Source of the DNA: Candidatus Bathyarchaeota archaeon | GTDB lineage: Archaea > Thermoproteota > Bathyarchaeia > TCS64 | Length of the DNA: 64,000 bases | NCBI GenBank assembly: GCA_026394265.1 | Contig: JAPKYO010000007.1 | Span: 1-64,000, forward strand | Direction: 5' to 3' | Shown here: one piece after another, positions 16,475-25,426 of the stretch | Position numbering within the stretch: position 1 is the first letter of the stretch | How the letters are laid out: every line of letters starts with the position of its first letter | Position numbers and translations under genes: made by a program | Notes under the pieces: model-generated | Database searches by the model: none | What the model was told of the DNA's origin: nothing | Seen by the model: only the letters and a program-made list of their open reading frames with translations

Positions 16475-17552
16475 CGAGGCCGATAAGCAGCGCGAGGCAA
16501 CAGACAAGGCCCTGAAGCAGCTAGGCTCCCTCGTCTACGACCAGATCAACCAGGGCGAGTTTCCCTGGGTGATGATGCAGAGCCGCAGCATCGACAACAT
16601 CCAGTACGACCCACACGTCCGCCAGTACATCCTCGGCGACAGGATGGTCAAGCGCCACAGCAGGAACATCAAACACATACGCCCATTCACACAGCTCATC
16701 TGGACCGCCTGGTTCGCCCGTGAACTAGTCAGGCAGAGGAAGACTAGCACCCTCAGGGAGGCCTACTACTCGGCTCGTGGCCAGCGGGACATCGAGTACA
16801 CGGACCAGCAGGAGTCCGATAGCATAATCACCGACCTTGAGGTGTCGCTGAACAAGGCGAGGGAGAACTTCGGCATCTTCCCCGAGGAGCGGAGCGCCAT
16901 ATTCGGCGACATCACCATCGAGTACACGGTTCCAGGCTACGAGGGTCGGCGCACGAACCTCACCGACCACCCTGACGGCATCATGGTCGGGCCAGCCGTG
17001 ACGAGCAGCGAGTTCATCGAGACCACGGCGAACAAGGTCATCGTCGTGGAGAAGGGCGCTATGTTCACCCGCCTCGTCGAGGAGCAGGCACATAAGAAGT
17101 TCAACGCAATACTCATACACACGGCGGGGCAGGCCCCACGCAGCACCCGCAGCATCATCCACCGCCTCAGCAAGGACTGGGGGATGCCCGTCTACATCTT
17201 CACAGACGGCGACCCCTGGGGCGTACACATCGCGCAGGTCATCTGTTCAGGCTCAGCCAACGCCGCCCACCTCAGGGGACTCACCACCCCGGACGCCAAG
17301 TGGATCGGTGTCTGGGCCAGCGACATCATCGACTACAAGCTCCCCACCGAGAACCTCACCGAGTTCGACAAGAAGAGACTCACGGAGCTGCAGACAGACC
17401 CCCGCTACAGCGAGGACCCGTGGAAGGAGCAGATAGAGCTCTTCATAAAGATACAGAAGAAGGCGGAGCTGGAGGCCTTCAGCCGCTACGGCCTCACCTA
17501 CATCGTCGACAAGTACCTGCCGGAGAAGATCGGGGCGGCGACAGCCTCTTAA
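16458..17552 (+). CDS. top6A: DNA topoisomerase VI subunit A
   Basis: A 364-residue Spo11-type subunit that cuts both DNA strands. The winged-helix region contains STLREAYYSARG with the catalytic tyrosine at about Y103/Y104. The Toprim domain shows VIVVEKGAMFTRL (metal glutamate) and FTDGDPWGVHI (DxD). Length and motif order are normal. The start overlaps the end of top6B, the usual archaeal arrangement. An intact A subunit next to a broken B reading frame is the main oddity. Confidence 0.95.
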   Translation: MAKRISEADKQREATDKALKQLGSLVYDQINQGEFPWVMMQSRSIDNIQYDPHVRQYILGDRMVKRHSRNIKHIRPFTQLIWTAWFARELVRQRKTSTLREAYYSARGQRDIEYTDQQESDSIITDLEVSLNKARENFGIFPEERSAIFGDITIEYTVPGYEGRRTNLTDHPDGIMVGPAVTSSEFIETTANKVIVVEKGAMFTRLVEEQAHKKFNAILIHTAGQAPRSTRSIIHRLSKDWGMPVYIFTDGDPWGVHIAQVICSGSANAAHLRGLTTPDAKWIGVWASDIIDYKLPTENLTEFDKKRLTELQTDPRYSEDPWKEQIELFIKIQKKAELEAFSRYGLTYIVDKYLPEKIGAATAS

Positions 17553-17556
17553 ATAG
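17546..17556 (+). promoter_or_regulatory. TATA box of small membrane protein/nucleotidyltransferase unit
   Basis: CTCTTAAATAG overlaps the top6A stop and is centred about 35 bases before ATG 17586. Confidence 0.5.
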
Positions 17557-17585
17557 ACCCACGCGGCAATCCTAGATGGGTAACA

Positions 17586-17780
17586 ATGTCCGGCAGGTTC
17601 CACATCCCATACGCCGCCTTGACGGTGGCCATCCTCGGCGCCGCGCTTCTCATCATCGGCGGTCTACTCTCCTACTACGCCATCTCCATCGAGTGGGTCG
17701 TAGGCCCAAGGATACTCACCCCGATAGGGGTAGTCATCGCCCTCATCGGGCTCCTCGTCCTCACCTCTAAGGAAGGGTAA
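17586..17780 (+). CDS. Small two-helix membrane protein
   Basis: A 64-residue protein with two hydrophobic segments, about residues 10-30 and 40-58, separated by a short loop. No family is recognised. A second open frame on the same strand covers this region, but it is arginine-rich and lacks a promoter-consistent start. The stop is one base before the next ATG, so it is probably co-translated with the nucleotidyltransferase and may help anchor cell-surface glycan synthesis; that link is inference. Confidence 0.6.
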   Translation: MSGRFHIPYAALTVAILGAALLIIGGLLSYYAISIEWVVGPRILTPIGVVIALIGLLVLTSKEG

Positions 17781-17781
17781 G

Positions 17782-18534
17782 ATGTCCATCAAGGGCGTCG
17801 TGTTAGCAGGCGGCGAGGGCACCAGGTTCAGGCCCCTCACCTACTACTTCCAGAAATGCATGATACCGGTCGGGGACGAGCAGAAGCCCATCCTCGACTA
17901 CATCCTCCGCCTCTTCAAGTACCACGGCATCAAGAAGACCGTCCTCCTAGTCGGCTACAAGCACCAGCAGATAGAGAACTACTTCGACCACGGCGAGCGC
18001 TTCGGCGTCGAGATGACGTACATCCTCGACGACCCCAACCTGAAGGGGAGCGCAAACGCCCTCCTAAATGCCTACCGGAAGGGGGCGATAGGCGACGATG
18101 ACACACTCGTCGTCTACTACGGGGACATCCTAAGCAGCGTCGACCTCGGCGCAATGGTCAAGCACCACCAGGAGAAGAAGGCCGACGCCACCCTCGCCCT
18201 CGCGCGCAAGTACAACATAAGCGTCGGTAAGGCCGAGCTGGACGGCACCCGGATAACGAACTTCATCGAGAAGCCCGACCTCATGCAGCCTATCAGCATC
18301 GGCATACTGACCCTGAGCGGCTCCGTCCTCAAGGAGATGGCGATGCTCCAGCAGCAGGGTCAGTTCCGCAGCTTCGACCTGATGGGTGACGTGATAAGCT
18401 ACCTCGTCCAGAGGGGGCGCAGGGTAGAGGCCTACCTCACGGACGCCTTCTGGTACGACGTCGGCAGCATAGAGCGCTACGAGAGACTCAGCCCCGAGAA
18501 GCTGAGCGAGGTAATGGGCTTCCTCCTCAAGTAG
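17782..18534 (+). CDS. Sugar-1-phosphate nucleotidyltransferase
   Basis: A 250-residue NTP_transferase enzyme. The N-terminal VVLAGGEGTRFRPLT loop, KCMIPVGDEQKPILDYIL, VVYYGDILSS with the metal aspartate, and FIEKPDL are visible. Such enzymes activate sugar-1-phosphates to NDP-sugars (glucose-1-phosphate thymidylyl- or uridylyltransferase, mannose-1-phosphate guanylyltransferase). There is no C-terminal left-handed beta-helix, unlike its neighbour. It sits in a run with a second nucleotidyltransferase and a phosphohexomutase, pointing to surface-glycan or N-glycan precursors. Confidence 0.88.
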   Translation: MSIKGVVLAGGEGTRFRPLTYYFQKCMIPVGDEQKPILDYILRLFKYHGIKKTVLLVGYKHQQIENYFDHGERFGVEMTYILDDPNLKGSANALLNAYRKGAIGDDDTLVVYYGDILSSVDLGAMVKHHQEKKADATLALARKYNISVGKAELDGTRITNFIEKPDLMQPISIGILTLSGSVLKEMAMLQQQGQFRSFDLMGDVISYLVQRGRRVEAYLTDAFWYDVGSIERYERLSPEKLSEVMGFLLK

Positions 18535-18610
18535 CACTTACACCCCTTACCGGCGTTGCAGAAGTTTCTTAAACCGAGCCCCGCCCATCCTTAACCGCCG
18601 GTGAAGCTTG

Positions 18611-19702
18611 ATGAAAGCATTAGTTCTCGCGGGTGGCTTCGGCACCCGACTTAGACCGTTAAGCTGCACGAGACCAAAGATGCTGTTCCCAATCGGGGAC
18701 CAGCCGTTGATGGATTGGACGCTTAAGAACCTCTCACAGGGTGGCGTGGACACCGTCGTCATGGCGGTGAACTACATGGCGGAGGCCCTGGTGCGGTACC
18801 TCGGCCCCACGAAGTATGACCTCGGCATCATCTACAGCCGGGAGCAGCGCCCCCTCGGGACGGGCGGCCCCATAAAGAAGGCGAGGGACCTACTCAACGG
18901 TGAACCCTTCCTCGTCCTCAACGGGGACGTCATCTCGGACATCGACATCAGGCGCTTGATCGAGTACCACAAGGCGAAGGGGGGAATCGCGACCGTCGCG
19001 TTGACACCCGTCTCCGACCCAAGCAGGTATGGCGCCGTCGAACTCGACTGGGAGGGCAGGATAACTCGCTTCGTCGAGAAGCCCGAGAAGGGACTGGAGC
19101 CAAGCAACCTGATCAACGCGGGCATCTACGTTCTCGACCCAAAGATATTCGACTACATCCCAGATGGACGCGCCGCCAGCATAGAGCGCGAGGTCTTCCC
19201 AGTCCTCGCCAACGAGCGCAAGCTCTACGGCTTCGAGTTCCACGGCCTCTGGACGGACATGGGCATACCCGACGACTACCTCAAGGCGAATCAGATCATC
19301 CTCAGCAAGTATGAGGGCGGCGTCAAGATGGGCGAGGGCGCCAAGGTAGACCCGAGCGCCAAGATACTCGCGCCGTGCTACATCGGGCCGGGCGCCGAGA
19401 TCGGCGCGGACAGCCTCATAGGACCAAACACGACCATCTGCGACCACGTACTCATAGGCAAGGGGTGCCGCATCGAGAACAGCATAATCTTCCCCGGCGC
19501 CGCCGTCGGAGACTACTCCTCCGTCAAGAACGCCATACTCGGCGAGAACGCGATCCTCGAACGCTGGGTCAAGGTCGAGTCGGGCAGCCTCATAGGCGAC
19601 TACTCGATGATACGCGACGGCGTCACCATAACCGACGGCGTCAGCATCTGCCCCAGCAAGGAAGTAAGCGAGAGCATCCTCGAACGCCGCCAGGTGATGT
19701 AG
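18611..19702 (+). CDS. Sugar nucleotidyltransferase with beta-helix domain, mannose-1-phosphate guanylyltransferase-like
   Basis: A 363-residue protein. Residues 1-235 form the nucleotidyltransferase domain (ALVLAGGFGTRLRPLSCTRPKMLFPIGDQPL, VLNGDVISDIDI, FVEKPEKG, GLWTDMGIPDDYL). Residues about 245-360 form a hexapeptide-repeat left-handed beta-helix (AKVDPSAKI, CYIGPGAEIGADSLIGPNT). This matches eukaryotic/archaeal GMPP-like enzymes; glucose-1-phosphate specificity is also possible. TTTCTTAAAC at 18565-18574 is the likely TATA box. Confidence 0.9.
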   Translation: MKALVLAGGFGTRLRPLSCTRPKMLFPIGDQPLMDWTLKNLSQGGVDTVVMAVNYMAEALVRYLGPTKYDLGIIYSREQRPLGTGGPIKKARDLLNGEPFLVLNGDVISDIDIRRLIEYHKAKGGIATVALTPVSDPSRYGAVELDWEGRITRFVEKPEKGLEPSNLINAGIYVLDPKIFDYIPDGRAASIEREVFPVLANERKLYGFEFHGLWTDMGIPDDYLKANQIILSKYEGGVKMGEGAKVDPSAKILAPCYIGPGAEIGADSLIGPNTTICDHVLIGKGCRIENSIIFPGAAVGDYSSVKNAILGENAILERWVKVESGSLIGDYSMIRDGVTITDGVSICPSKEVSESILERRQVM

Positions 19703-19731
19703 ACCCGGGGCCTAACCCCCAGCCAACGCTT

Positions 19732-19739
19732 CTTTTATC
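19732..19739 (+). promoter_or_regulatory. TATA box of phosphohexomutase gene
   Basis: CTTTTATC predicts a start near 19762, about 28 bases before ATG 19790. Confidence 0.45.
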
Positions 19740-19789
19740 CACCCCGCCGAGATACCTCTGGGTATAGCATTCGGGAGACGTGTGCGTTT

Positions 19790-21151
19790 ATGGGCAGGCT
19801 CTTCGGCACAAACGGCGTAAGGGGGGTCGCGAACAAGGAGTTCACCATCGAGCTCGTCACCCGCCTCGCCGCCTCATGCGGACACGTATTGGGCGAGGAC
19901 ATCGCGCTTGGCAGGGACGGCAGGGTCACCAGCCCCCTCTTCAGGGACGCCGCGGCCTCGGGCCTGCTATCCGTGGGCTGCAACGTCCACGACCTCGGCA
20001 CACTACCCACCCCCGCCCTCCAGTACGCCGTCAAACGCCTCGGCCTAGACGGCGGCCTCATGATCACCGCGAGCCACAACCCCCCCGAGTTCAACGGCGT
20101 CAAGGTCATGGCCGCCGACGGCGTCGAGATACCCCGCCGCGTCGAAGACGAGATCGAGGGCATCCACTTCGCAGGGGGACCGAAGGCGGCTGATTGGGAC
20201 CGCGTCGGCGAGGTCAGGCACAGTGAGGTGCTCAACCTCTACGTCGACGCCGTGGTCTCCAAGGTCGATGTGTCGTTGATCAAGGGTAAGCACCTCAGGG
20301 TTGCCCTCGACCCGGGGAACGGCGTCGGCACACTCGTCGCCCCCACAGTGGCCCAGCGCCTCGGCTGCCAAGTCTACACCGTAAACGCCGAACTCGACGG
20401 CAGGTTCCCCGGGCGCCAATCCGAGCCACGCCCCGACAACCTCGGCGACCTCAAGGAACTCGTAAAAGCGACTGGCGCAGACATCGGCGTCGCCTTCGAC
20501 GGCGACGCGGACAGGAGCATCTTCCTCGACGAGAGAGGCGAGGTCCTCTGGGGGGACAGGAGCTTCGCGCTGGTCGCCAGCTACTACATGGATAAGCACC
20601 CGGGCGCGAAGGTCGCCACCGCCGTCAGCAGCAGCAACGCCATCGTCGAGGTCGTCGAGGCAGCTGGCGGCTCCATCCACTGGACGCGGGTTGGGAGCGT
20701 CGACGTCAGCCGCGCCATGGTCGAGAACGGCATCGACTTCGGCGGCGAGGAGAACGGCGGCGTCATGTACGGACCCCACCACCCCGTCAGGGACGGCTCG
20801 ATGACCATGGCACTCATACTCAACATCATGGCGGAGAGGGACAGGCCTCTCTCCAAGCTCGTCGCTGAGCTACCCACATACGCGCAGGCAAAGGACAAGG
20901 TACGCTGCCCAAACGAGCTGAAGCAGAGGGTCCTCGAAGCCCTACGCGCCAAGGTCGCGGCGCCGCGGGTCGACACGATGGATGGCCTCAAGCTCGTCTT
21001 CGGGGACGGCAGCTGGATACTCGTCCGCCCGAGCGGCACCGAGCCGATCTTCAGGCTCTACGCCGAGGCGGATACCCAGCCCAAGGTGGAGATGCTAGTC
21101 TCCGAGAACAAGAGGCTGATCGAGGAGACGGTCAAGGCGTTCAGTGCCTGA
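19790..21151 (+). CDS. Phosphohexomutase (phosphoglucosamine/phosphomannomutase)
   Basis: A 453-residue alpha-D-phosphohexomutase that interconverts hexose-6- and hexose-1-phosphates, supplying the two upstream nucleotidyltransferases. It opens with LFGTNGVRGVAN, has the phosphoserine loop TASHNPPEFNG, the metal-binding DGDADR, the sugar-specificity GGEENGG and the phosphate-binding RPSGTEPIFRLY. The NGVRG opening and loop resemble archaeal GlmM as well as ManB, so the exact sugar is left open. The 3' end overlaps convergent tpiA by 11 bases. Confidence 0.93.
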   Translation: MGRLFGTNGVRGVANKEFTIELVTRLAASCGHVLGEDIALGRDGRVTSPLFRDAAASGLLSVGCNVHDLGTLPTPALQYAVKRLGLDGGLMITASHNPPEFNGVKVMAADGVEIPRRVEDEIEGIHFAGGPKAADWDRVGEVRHSEVLNLYVDAVVSKVDVSLIKGKHLRVALDPGNGVGTLVAPTVAQRLGCQVYTVNAELDGRFPGRQSEPRPDNLGDLKELVKATGADIGVAFDGDADRSIFLDERGEVLWGDRSFALVASYYMDKHPGAKVATAVSSSNAIVEVVEAAGGSIHWTRVGSVDVSRAMVENGIDFGGEENGGVMYGPHHPVRDGSMTMALILNIMAERDRPLSKLVAELPTYAQAKDKVRCPNELKQRVLEALRAKVAAPRVDTMDGLKLVFGDGSWILVRPSGTEPIFRLYAEADTQPKVEMLVSENKRLIEETVKAFSA

Positions 21152-21830
21152 GGCTGCGGGCGAGGTCGAGGAGCGCCGCATACGGGTCCTTCGCCTTCAC
21201 GACGCCGCTGGCGACGAGTATGCCCTCGGCGCCGAGCTTCTGCGCGATGGCGACGTCCTCGCCGTTCGTCACGCCCGCGCCGCAGAGCACCCTGATCTTC
21301 GGGTTAACGTGCTTTATAGCGGAGACTGCCCCGGAGATGACCTCCGGCTTCGCCTTGGAGACCGAGATGCCGCTGCCGATGAGTTCGGGGGGCTCGATGG
21401 CTATGGCCTCGGGGGCGAAGGCGGCGACCTGCCTCCCCTTCTCGACGGTGTCTACGCAGACGACCGTCGATAGGTCCGCCTCGCGCGCCCGCTTAATCGT
21501 CGCCTTGATGACTTCGAGGGGGAGCTGCCTCTCACTGTGGTTTATGAGTGTCCCCGTGCACCCAGCCTCCGCGACGGACTCGGGGAGGATATGGCCCGTG
21601 AACTGCCCCATCCCCACGGGGTCGACGTGCTGCGCGAAGACCGGCGTCTCGCTGCTGTCGATCACTATCTTCGAGTCGGCGAGCTGGGGGGCGAGGACTA
21701 TGCTCGTCCCCGTCTTCACGTGTACCTGCTCGGCGATCTTCGCGAGCTTGACGGCGTTCTCCCCCATCCCCTCCCTGTACGTCTTGAGGTTTACGAGGAT
21801 GAGTGGGTACTTGACCAGAATTCCCTCCAT
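21141..21830 (-). CDS. tpiA: Triosephosphate isomerase, archaeal type
   Basis: A 229-residue TIM barrel, the short archaeal form. It interconverts glyceraldehyde-3-phosphate and dihydroxyacetone phosphate. The catalytic set is present: lysine in VNLKTY (about K16), histidine in TLINHSERQL, and glutamate in AIEPPELIG. The phosphate loop GAGVTNGEDV and GILVASGVVKAKDP complete it. ATG 21830 is chosen because conserved sequence begins right after it; a longer start at 21854 adds eight residues. Confidence 0.95.
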   Translation of the reverse strand: MEGILVKYPLILVNLKTYREGMGENAVKLAKIAEQVHVKTGTSIVLAPQLADSKIVIDSSETPVFAQHVDPVGMGQFTGHILPESVAEAGCTGTLINHSERQLPLEVIKATIKRAREADLSTVVCVDTVEKGRQVAAFAPEAIAIEPPELIGSGISVSKAKPEVISGAVSAIKHVNPKIRVLCGAGVTNGEDVAIAQKLGAEGILVASGVVKAKDPYAALLDLARSLRH

Positions 21831-21878
21831 GCCGGTATCGTTGACTAGATTCACCCGGCTCCTTTTGAGCTTATCCGG

Positions 21879-22838
21879 CTAGGGGCTGACCGTCAGCCGG
21901 GGGGACGCCTCGGTGGAGAGTGGTACGCCCCCTGATTCGAGGGTGTAGAAGTAGACCCCGGGCTGGCTTGGTGTGAAGCTGAAGAAGTATGTGGAGACTG
22001 TGCCCGCGGCGGCGGTCGTCCTCTTGGTTATAGTGGCAACAGGCTCCGCCTCCCCCTCCATGTATATCCTGCATGTTACGTTCTGTGTCAGTGAGTGGAC
22101 CCTCGTCGGGTTGCTGAGCGATATGCTGACCGAGGCGAGTTCACCGACCCTCGTCGTCTTCCCGGAGCCGTCGATCGTCTCCCATCTGGATCCGTCGAGG
22201 GTCAGACTCGGCGGCAGGACTAGGGGGTACTTCGTCGTCTTGAAGGGGAGCGTGGACTCGAAGAACAGGACATTCGCTTTGGCGTGCCCCGTTATGGTTA
22301 TCTCGACCTCACCCGCGTGGGCCGCCGCCGCCTCGCTCACAAGCCTCCTGAAGGCCGCCTTATCCTCGACTGTGAGCGGGATGTTCCTGTTGAGGAAGCT
22401 TATGAAGCCGACCTTCTGCTTGGGGAAGGTGTAGGTCTTGCTCAGAACCTGCTGTCCCTCGACGAGCATGATGAGGTCTACGTCCGAGACCTCGGGCTGG
22501 TTGACAACTATTGGGCTGAGGGTGACGCTTATGAGCCACTTCCTGACGTAGTCGGGGGTCTGGGTGACCTGTCCCTCGGTGCTCGTGAAGCCGGGGATGG
22601 TGACCGCCATGCCGACGTTCAGCGTCGAGTTCCTCCCCTGTATGGTGTCCCGGAGGTAGGTGGACATCTCCTCCTCGGTGAAGCTGAGGTTGACCGACAG
22701 GCGCGAGAGTTCATTGTAGCTGCTGTAGAGGTTGCCTACCTCGCGCCCGGCTAGGATGGCGGTGAATATTATGACCAGCTGGACGAGGCCGATGATTTCC
22801 TCCCTGCTTACGAGCTTCTCCTTGTCCTTCTCCGCCAT
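21879..22838 (-). CDS. Membrane-anchored protein with Ig-like C-terminus, unknown function
   Basis: A 319-residue protein. A charged cytoplasmic N-terminus of about 15 residues is followed by one transmembrane helix (about 16-32). The rest is outside-facing. The C-terminal 90 residues (GELASVSISLSNPTRVHSLTQNVTCRIY to VSTYFFSFTPSQPGVYFYTLESGG) look like a CARDB/Ig-type beta-sandwich. I recognise no named family. A minus-strand TATA (about 22911-22918) lies upstream. It may be a surface or secretion-associated protein. Confidence 0.65.
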   Translation of the reverse strand: MAEKDKEKLVSREEIIGLVQLVIIFTAILAGREVGNLYSSYNELSRLSVNLSFTEEEMSTYLRDTIQGRNSTLNVGMAVTIPGFTSTEGQVTQTPDYVRKWLISVTLSPIVVNQPEVSDVDLIMLVEGQQVLSKTYTFPKQKVGFISFLNRNIPLTVEDKAAFRRLVSEAAAAHAGEVEITITGHAKANVLFFESTLPFKTTKYPLVLPPSLTLDGSRWETIDGSGKTTRVGELASVSISLSNPTRVHSLTQNVTCRIYMEGEAEPVATITKRTTAAAGTVSTYFFSFTPSQPGVYFYTLESGGVPLSTEASPRLTVSP

Positions 22839-23055
22839 CGATCAACCCTGAGATGTTGCTCCATATTATGCTTCTGGGCGGTCTTCGTCGCCATCCCTCC
22901 ACAAACGAGATTTAAATATGGGCAAGGGCGTGTTAGAATGGACCAAAACTCACAGGAAGAAATACGATCGCTCGAAGCACCTCGGATGAGCCGAGGCAAC
23001 GTGTTTTAATAGCCATAACCGGCTATTCGATCGAAAACTTCGGGGGGAGCCAGTC
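22839..23055. other. Intergenic region with divergent promoters
   Basis: ATTTAAATA near 22910-22918 serves the minus-strand membrane protein. GTTTTAATAG at 23003-23012 serves metG and is followed by an inverted repeat ATAGCC/GGCTAT (23009-23026) in the leader and a GGGGGGAG ribosome-binding stretch. A 23-codon lysine-rich frame at 22918-22989 is too short to call. Confidence 0.5.
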
Positions 23056-25185
23056 ATGAAGGAACTGAAGAAGAGGATACTAGTCACATCGGCGCTCATC
23101 TACGCCAATAACTCGGTCCACATAGGCCACCTGTTAGAGAACACGCAGACCGACATCTACGTCAGGTTCCTGAAGCTGCGTGGCCACGACGCGTTCTACT
23201 GCGGGGCGGAGGATACACACGGCGCACCCATAGAGATAGCCGCCGCGAAGCAGGGCGTAACCCCCGAGCAGTTCATCGCCAAGTGGGCGAAGGAACACGA
23301 GGAAGACTACCGGCGCTACCTCATCGCATACGACAGCTACTACACGACAAACAGCCCCGAGAACAAGGAGTACACGGAGCTAATCTTCAAGCGCCTGCAG
23401 GACGCGGGGCACATCTACACGAAGGACATCGAGCTCACCTACTGCGAGCAATGCAAGCGGTACCTCCCCGACAGGTACGTGAAGGGCACGTGCCCCAAGT
23501 GCGGCGCAAAGGACCAGTACGGCGACGTCTGCGAGAAGTGCGGCGCCGCCTACAGCACCATCGAACTCGTCGAGCCCTACTGCAGCATCTGCGGCTCCAA
23601 GCCCATCAGGAAGCCGAGCCGCCACTACTTCTTCCGCCTAAACGACTTCAGCGACAAGCTACGAGCATGGCTCACCGGCAACAAGAACCTGCAGCCCGAG
23701 ATCAGGAACCAGATCCTGAGCTGGGTGGATCAGGGGCTTCAGGACTGGTGCATAAGCAGGGACGGCCCCTACTTCGGATTCAAGATACCCGGGGAGGAGG
23801 ACAAGTATTTCTACGTCTGGCTGGACGCGCCCATCGGCTACATGGCGTCTACGGCGAACTACTGCAGGGGCAGGGACTTCACGGTGGACGACATCTGGCA
23901 GAGTGAAGACTCTACTATCATCCACTTCATCGGGAAGGACATAATCTACTTCCATCTCCTCTTCTGGCCCGCCGTCCTCATGGGCAGCGGATTCCACGTC
24001 CCAGACAACGTCGTCGTCCACGGCTTCCTAAACGTCAACGGCGAGAAGATGAGCAAGAGCCGCGGCACATTCCTCACCGGGCGCGAGTTCGCCGACCTCC
24101 TCGACCCCGAACTCCTCCGCTACTACTACGCCGCCAACCTCGGCCACACCATGACCGACATCGACCTCGACCTCAAAACCCTGCAGGACAAGGTCAACAA
24201 CGAGCTCGTAAGCAACATCGCCAACCTCGTCTACAGGACACTCAGCTTCCTCGACAAGAACTTCGACAGCAAAGTCACCACGACGCTGAACAAGGATCTT
24301 CTCGCCGACGTGGCGAAGAAGGCGGAGGGCGTCAGCGACAGCTACTACGACTACAACTTCCGCGAAGCCGTGGCGAAGACGCTGGAGATCAGCACCGTCG
24401 GCAACAAGTACTTCCAGGACAACCAGCCGTGGCTGCTCGTCAAGACGGACAAGGAGAAGGCGCAGAGGGTGCTCACGGACTGCGTCAATATCGTCAAGAC
24501 AGTTGCAATCCTCATGAAGCCCATAACCCCCGTCTTCGCCGAGAGGGTCGAGGAGCAGCTAGGCCTACCCGACCTCAAGTGGGCGGATGTCGACCGCGTC
24601 ATCGAGAACCACAGAATCGCAGGCGCCAAGATAATCCTCCGCAAGATCGACCCAATCGTGCTGAGGAAGTCGGGGGAGAAGCAGGAGGAGAAGAGGGAGG
24701 AGAAGCCTGCGAAGCCAACCGGCCCAGCCTCCCTCGACCTGCGCGTTGCCGTCGTCACTGAGGTCAACGACCACCCTCAAGCGGACAAGCTCTATGTCCT
24801 AAAGATCGACCTTGGCTCGGAGCAGAGGCAGCTCTGCGCCGGGCTGAAGCCCTACTATCCGAAGGATGAGCTGCTCGGGAAGCACCTCGTGGTCGTCACC
24901 AACCTGAAGCCCGCGAAGCTGCGGGGGGAGCTTAGTCAGGGGATGCTCCTCGCCGGGGACTCCGGCAGCGTCGTCGGCGTCCTCAACGCGCCCGACAGCC
25001 CCGCTGGGACGCAGGTTACCGCCGACGGCGTCTCGGGCAAGGGCGCCCCACAGATAGAGATCGGGGACATCGCCGCCCTAACCCTTGAGGCGAAGACGGG
25101 GAAGGCGTACGTCAACGGGAAGCTGCTGGGGACGGAGAAGGAGACCGTACGCGTTGACAAGGGCGTAGAGGGCAGGATCAGGTAA
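23056..25185 (+). CDS. metG: Methionyl-tRNA synthetase with C-terminal tRNA-binding domain
   Basis: A 709-residue class I synthetase. The HIGH motif is at residues 22-25 and KMSKS begins at about 331. Between them lies the CP domain with four CxxC-type zinc knuckles (CEQC, CPKC, CEKC, CSIC), the two-zinc form common in archaea. An anticodon helical bundle follows, then a Lys/Glu/Pro linker (about 530-550) and a C-terminal OB-fold EMAP/Trbp111 domain (about 555-665) with HPQADKLYVLKIDLG. In many archaea that domain is a separate gene; here it is fused. Confidence 0.96.
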   Translation: MKELKKRILVTSALIYANNSVHIGHLLENTQTDIYVRFLKLRGHDAFYCGAEDTHGAPIEIAAAKQGVTPEQFIAKWAKEHEEDYRRYLIAYDSYYTTNSPENKEYTELIFKRLQDAGHIYTKDIELTYCEQCKRYLPDRYVKGTCPKCGAKDQYGDVCEKCGAAYSTIELVEPYCSICGSKPIRKPSRHYFFRLNDFSDKLRAWLTGNKNLQPEIRNQILSWVDQGLQDWCISRDGPYFGFKIPGEEDKYFYVWLDAPIGYMASTANYCRGRDFTVDDIWQSEDSTIIHFIGKDIIYFHLLFWPAVLMGSGFHVPDNVVVHGFLNVNGEKMSKSRGTFLTGREFADLLDPELLRYYYAANLGHTMTDIDLDLKTLQDKVNNELVSNIANLVYRTLSFLDKNFDSKVTTTLNKDLLADVAKKAEGVSDSYYDYNFREAVAKTLEISTVGNKYFQDNQPWLLVKTDKEKAQRVLTDCVNIVKTVAILMKPITPVFAERVEEQLGLPDLKWADVDRVIENHRIAGAKIILRKIDPIVLRKSGEKQEEKREEKPAKPTGPASLDLRVAVVTEVNDHPQADKLYVLKIDLGSEQRQLCAGLKPYYPKDELLGKHLVVVTNLKPAKLRGELSQGMLLAGDSGSVVGVLNAPDSPAGTQVTADGVSGKGAPQIEIGDIAALTLEAKTGKAYVNGKLLGTEKETVRVDKGVEGRIR

Positions 25186-25214
25186 CACCCCTACAAGCCC
25201 TTTTTCCACTGATT

Positions 25215-25224
25215 GCTTAAATTC
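25215..25224 (+). promoter_or_regulatory. TATA box of copper-export operon
   Basis: GCTTAAATTC predicts transcription starting near 25245, 11 bases ahead of the TTG of the YHS gene. Confidence 0.45.
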
Positions 25225-25255
25225 GTCGGACCCCCAGAAGACCCAGTGAAAATCG

Positions 25256-25426
25256 TTGGCAAGAGACCCCGTCTGCGGTATGCACGTCGATGAGGAGCAC
25301 GCCGCCTTCAAGGTCGAGCGGGGGGGCAAGACATACTACTTCTGCAGCGAGGGCTGCATGCTGACATTCCAGCAGCCCGACAGGGAGCTGAAGAAGCTCA
25401 AGAACCTCGCATCCTGGGCGCGTTGA
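25256..25426 (+). CDS. YHS (TRASH-like) metal-binding domain protein
   Basis: A 56-residue protein from a TTG start. [11 protein letters not shown], then [14 protein letters not shown], is the YHS pattern: cysteines at about 6 and two more in CSEGC, which bind copper or another soft metal. In many exporters this domain is the N-terminus of the P-type ATPase itself. Here it ends in TGA, whose first two bases lie in the ATPase TTG (TTGA overlap). It is either a separate metallochaperone translated together with the ATPase, or the N-terminus cut off by a one-base frameshift. Confidence 0.75.
   Translation: MARDPVCGMHVDEEHAAFKVERGGKTYYFCSEGCMLTFQQPDRELKKLKNLASWAR

Noticed and set aside
22918..22989. 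A 23-codon lysine-rich frame before metG
   Set aside because: Its ATG overlaps a TATA-like element, so it would precede any transcript from that box; too short to support.
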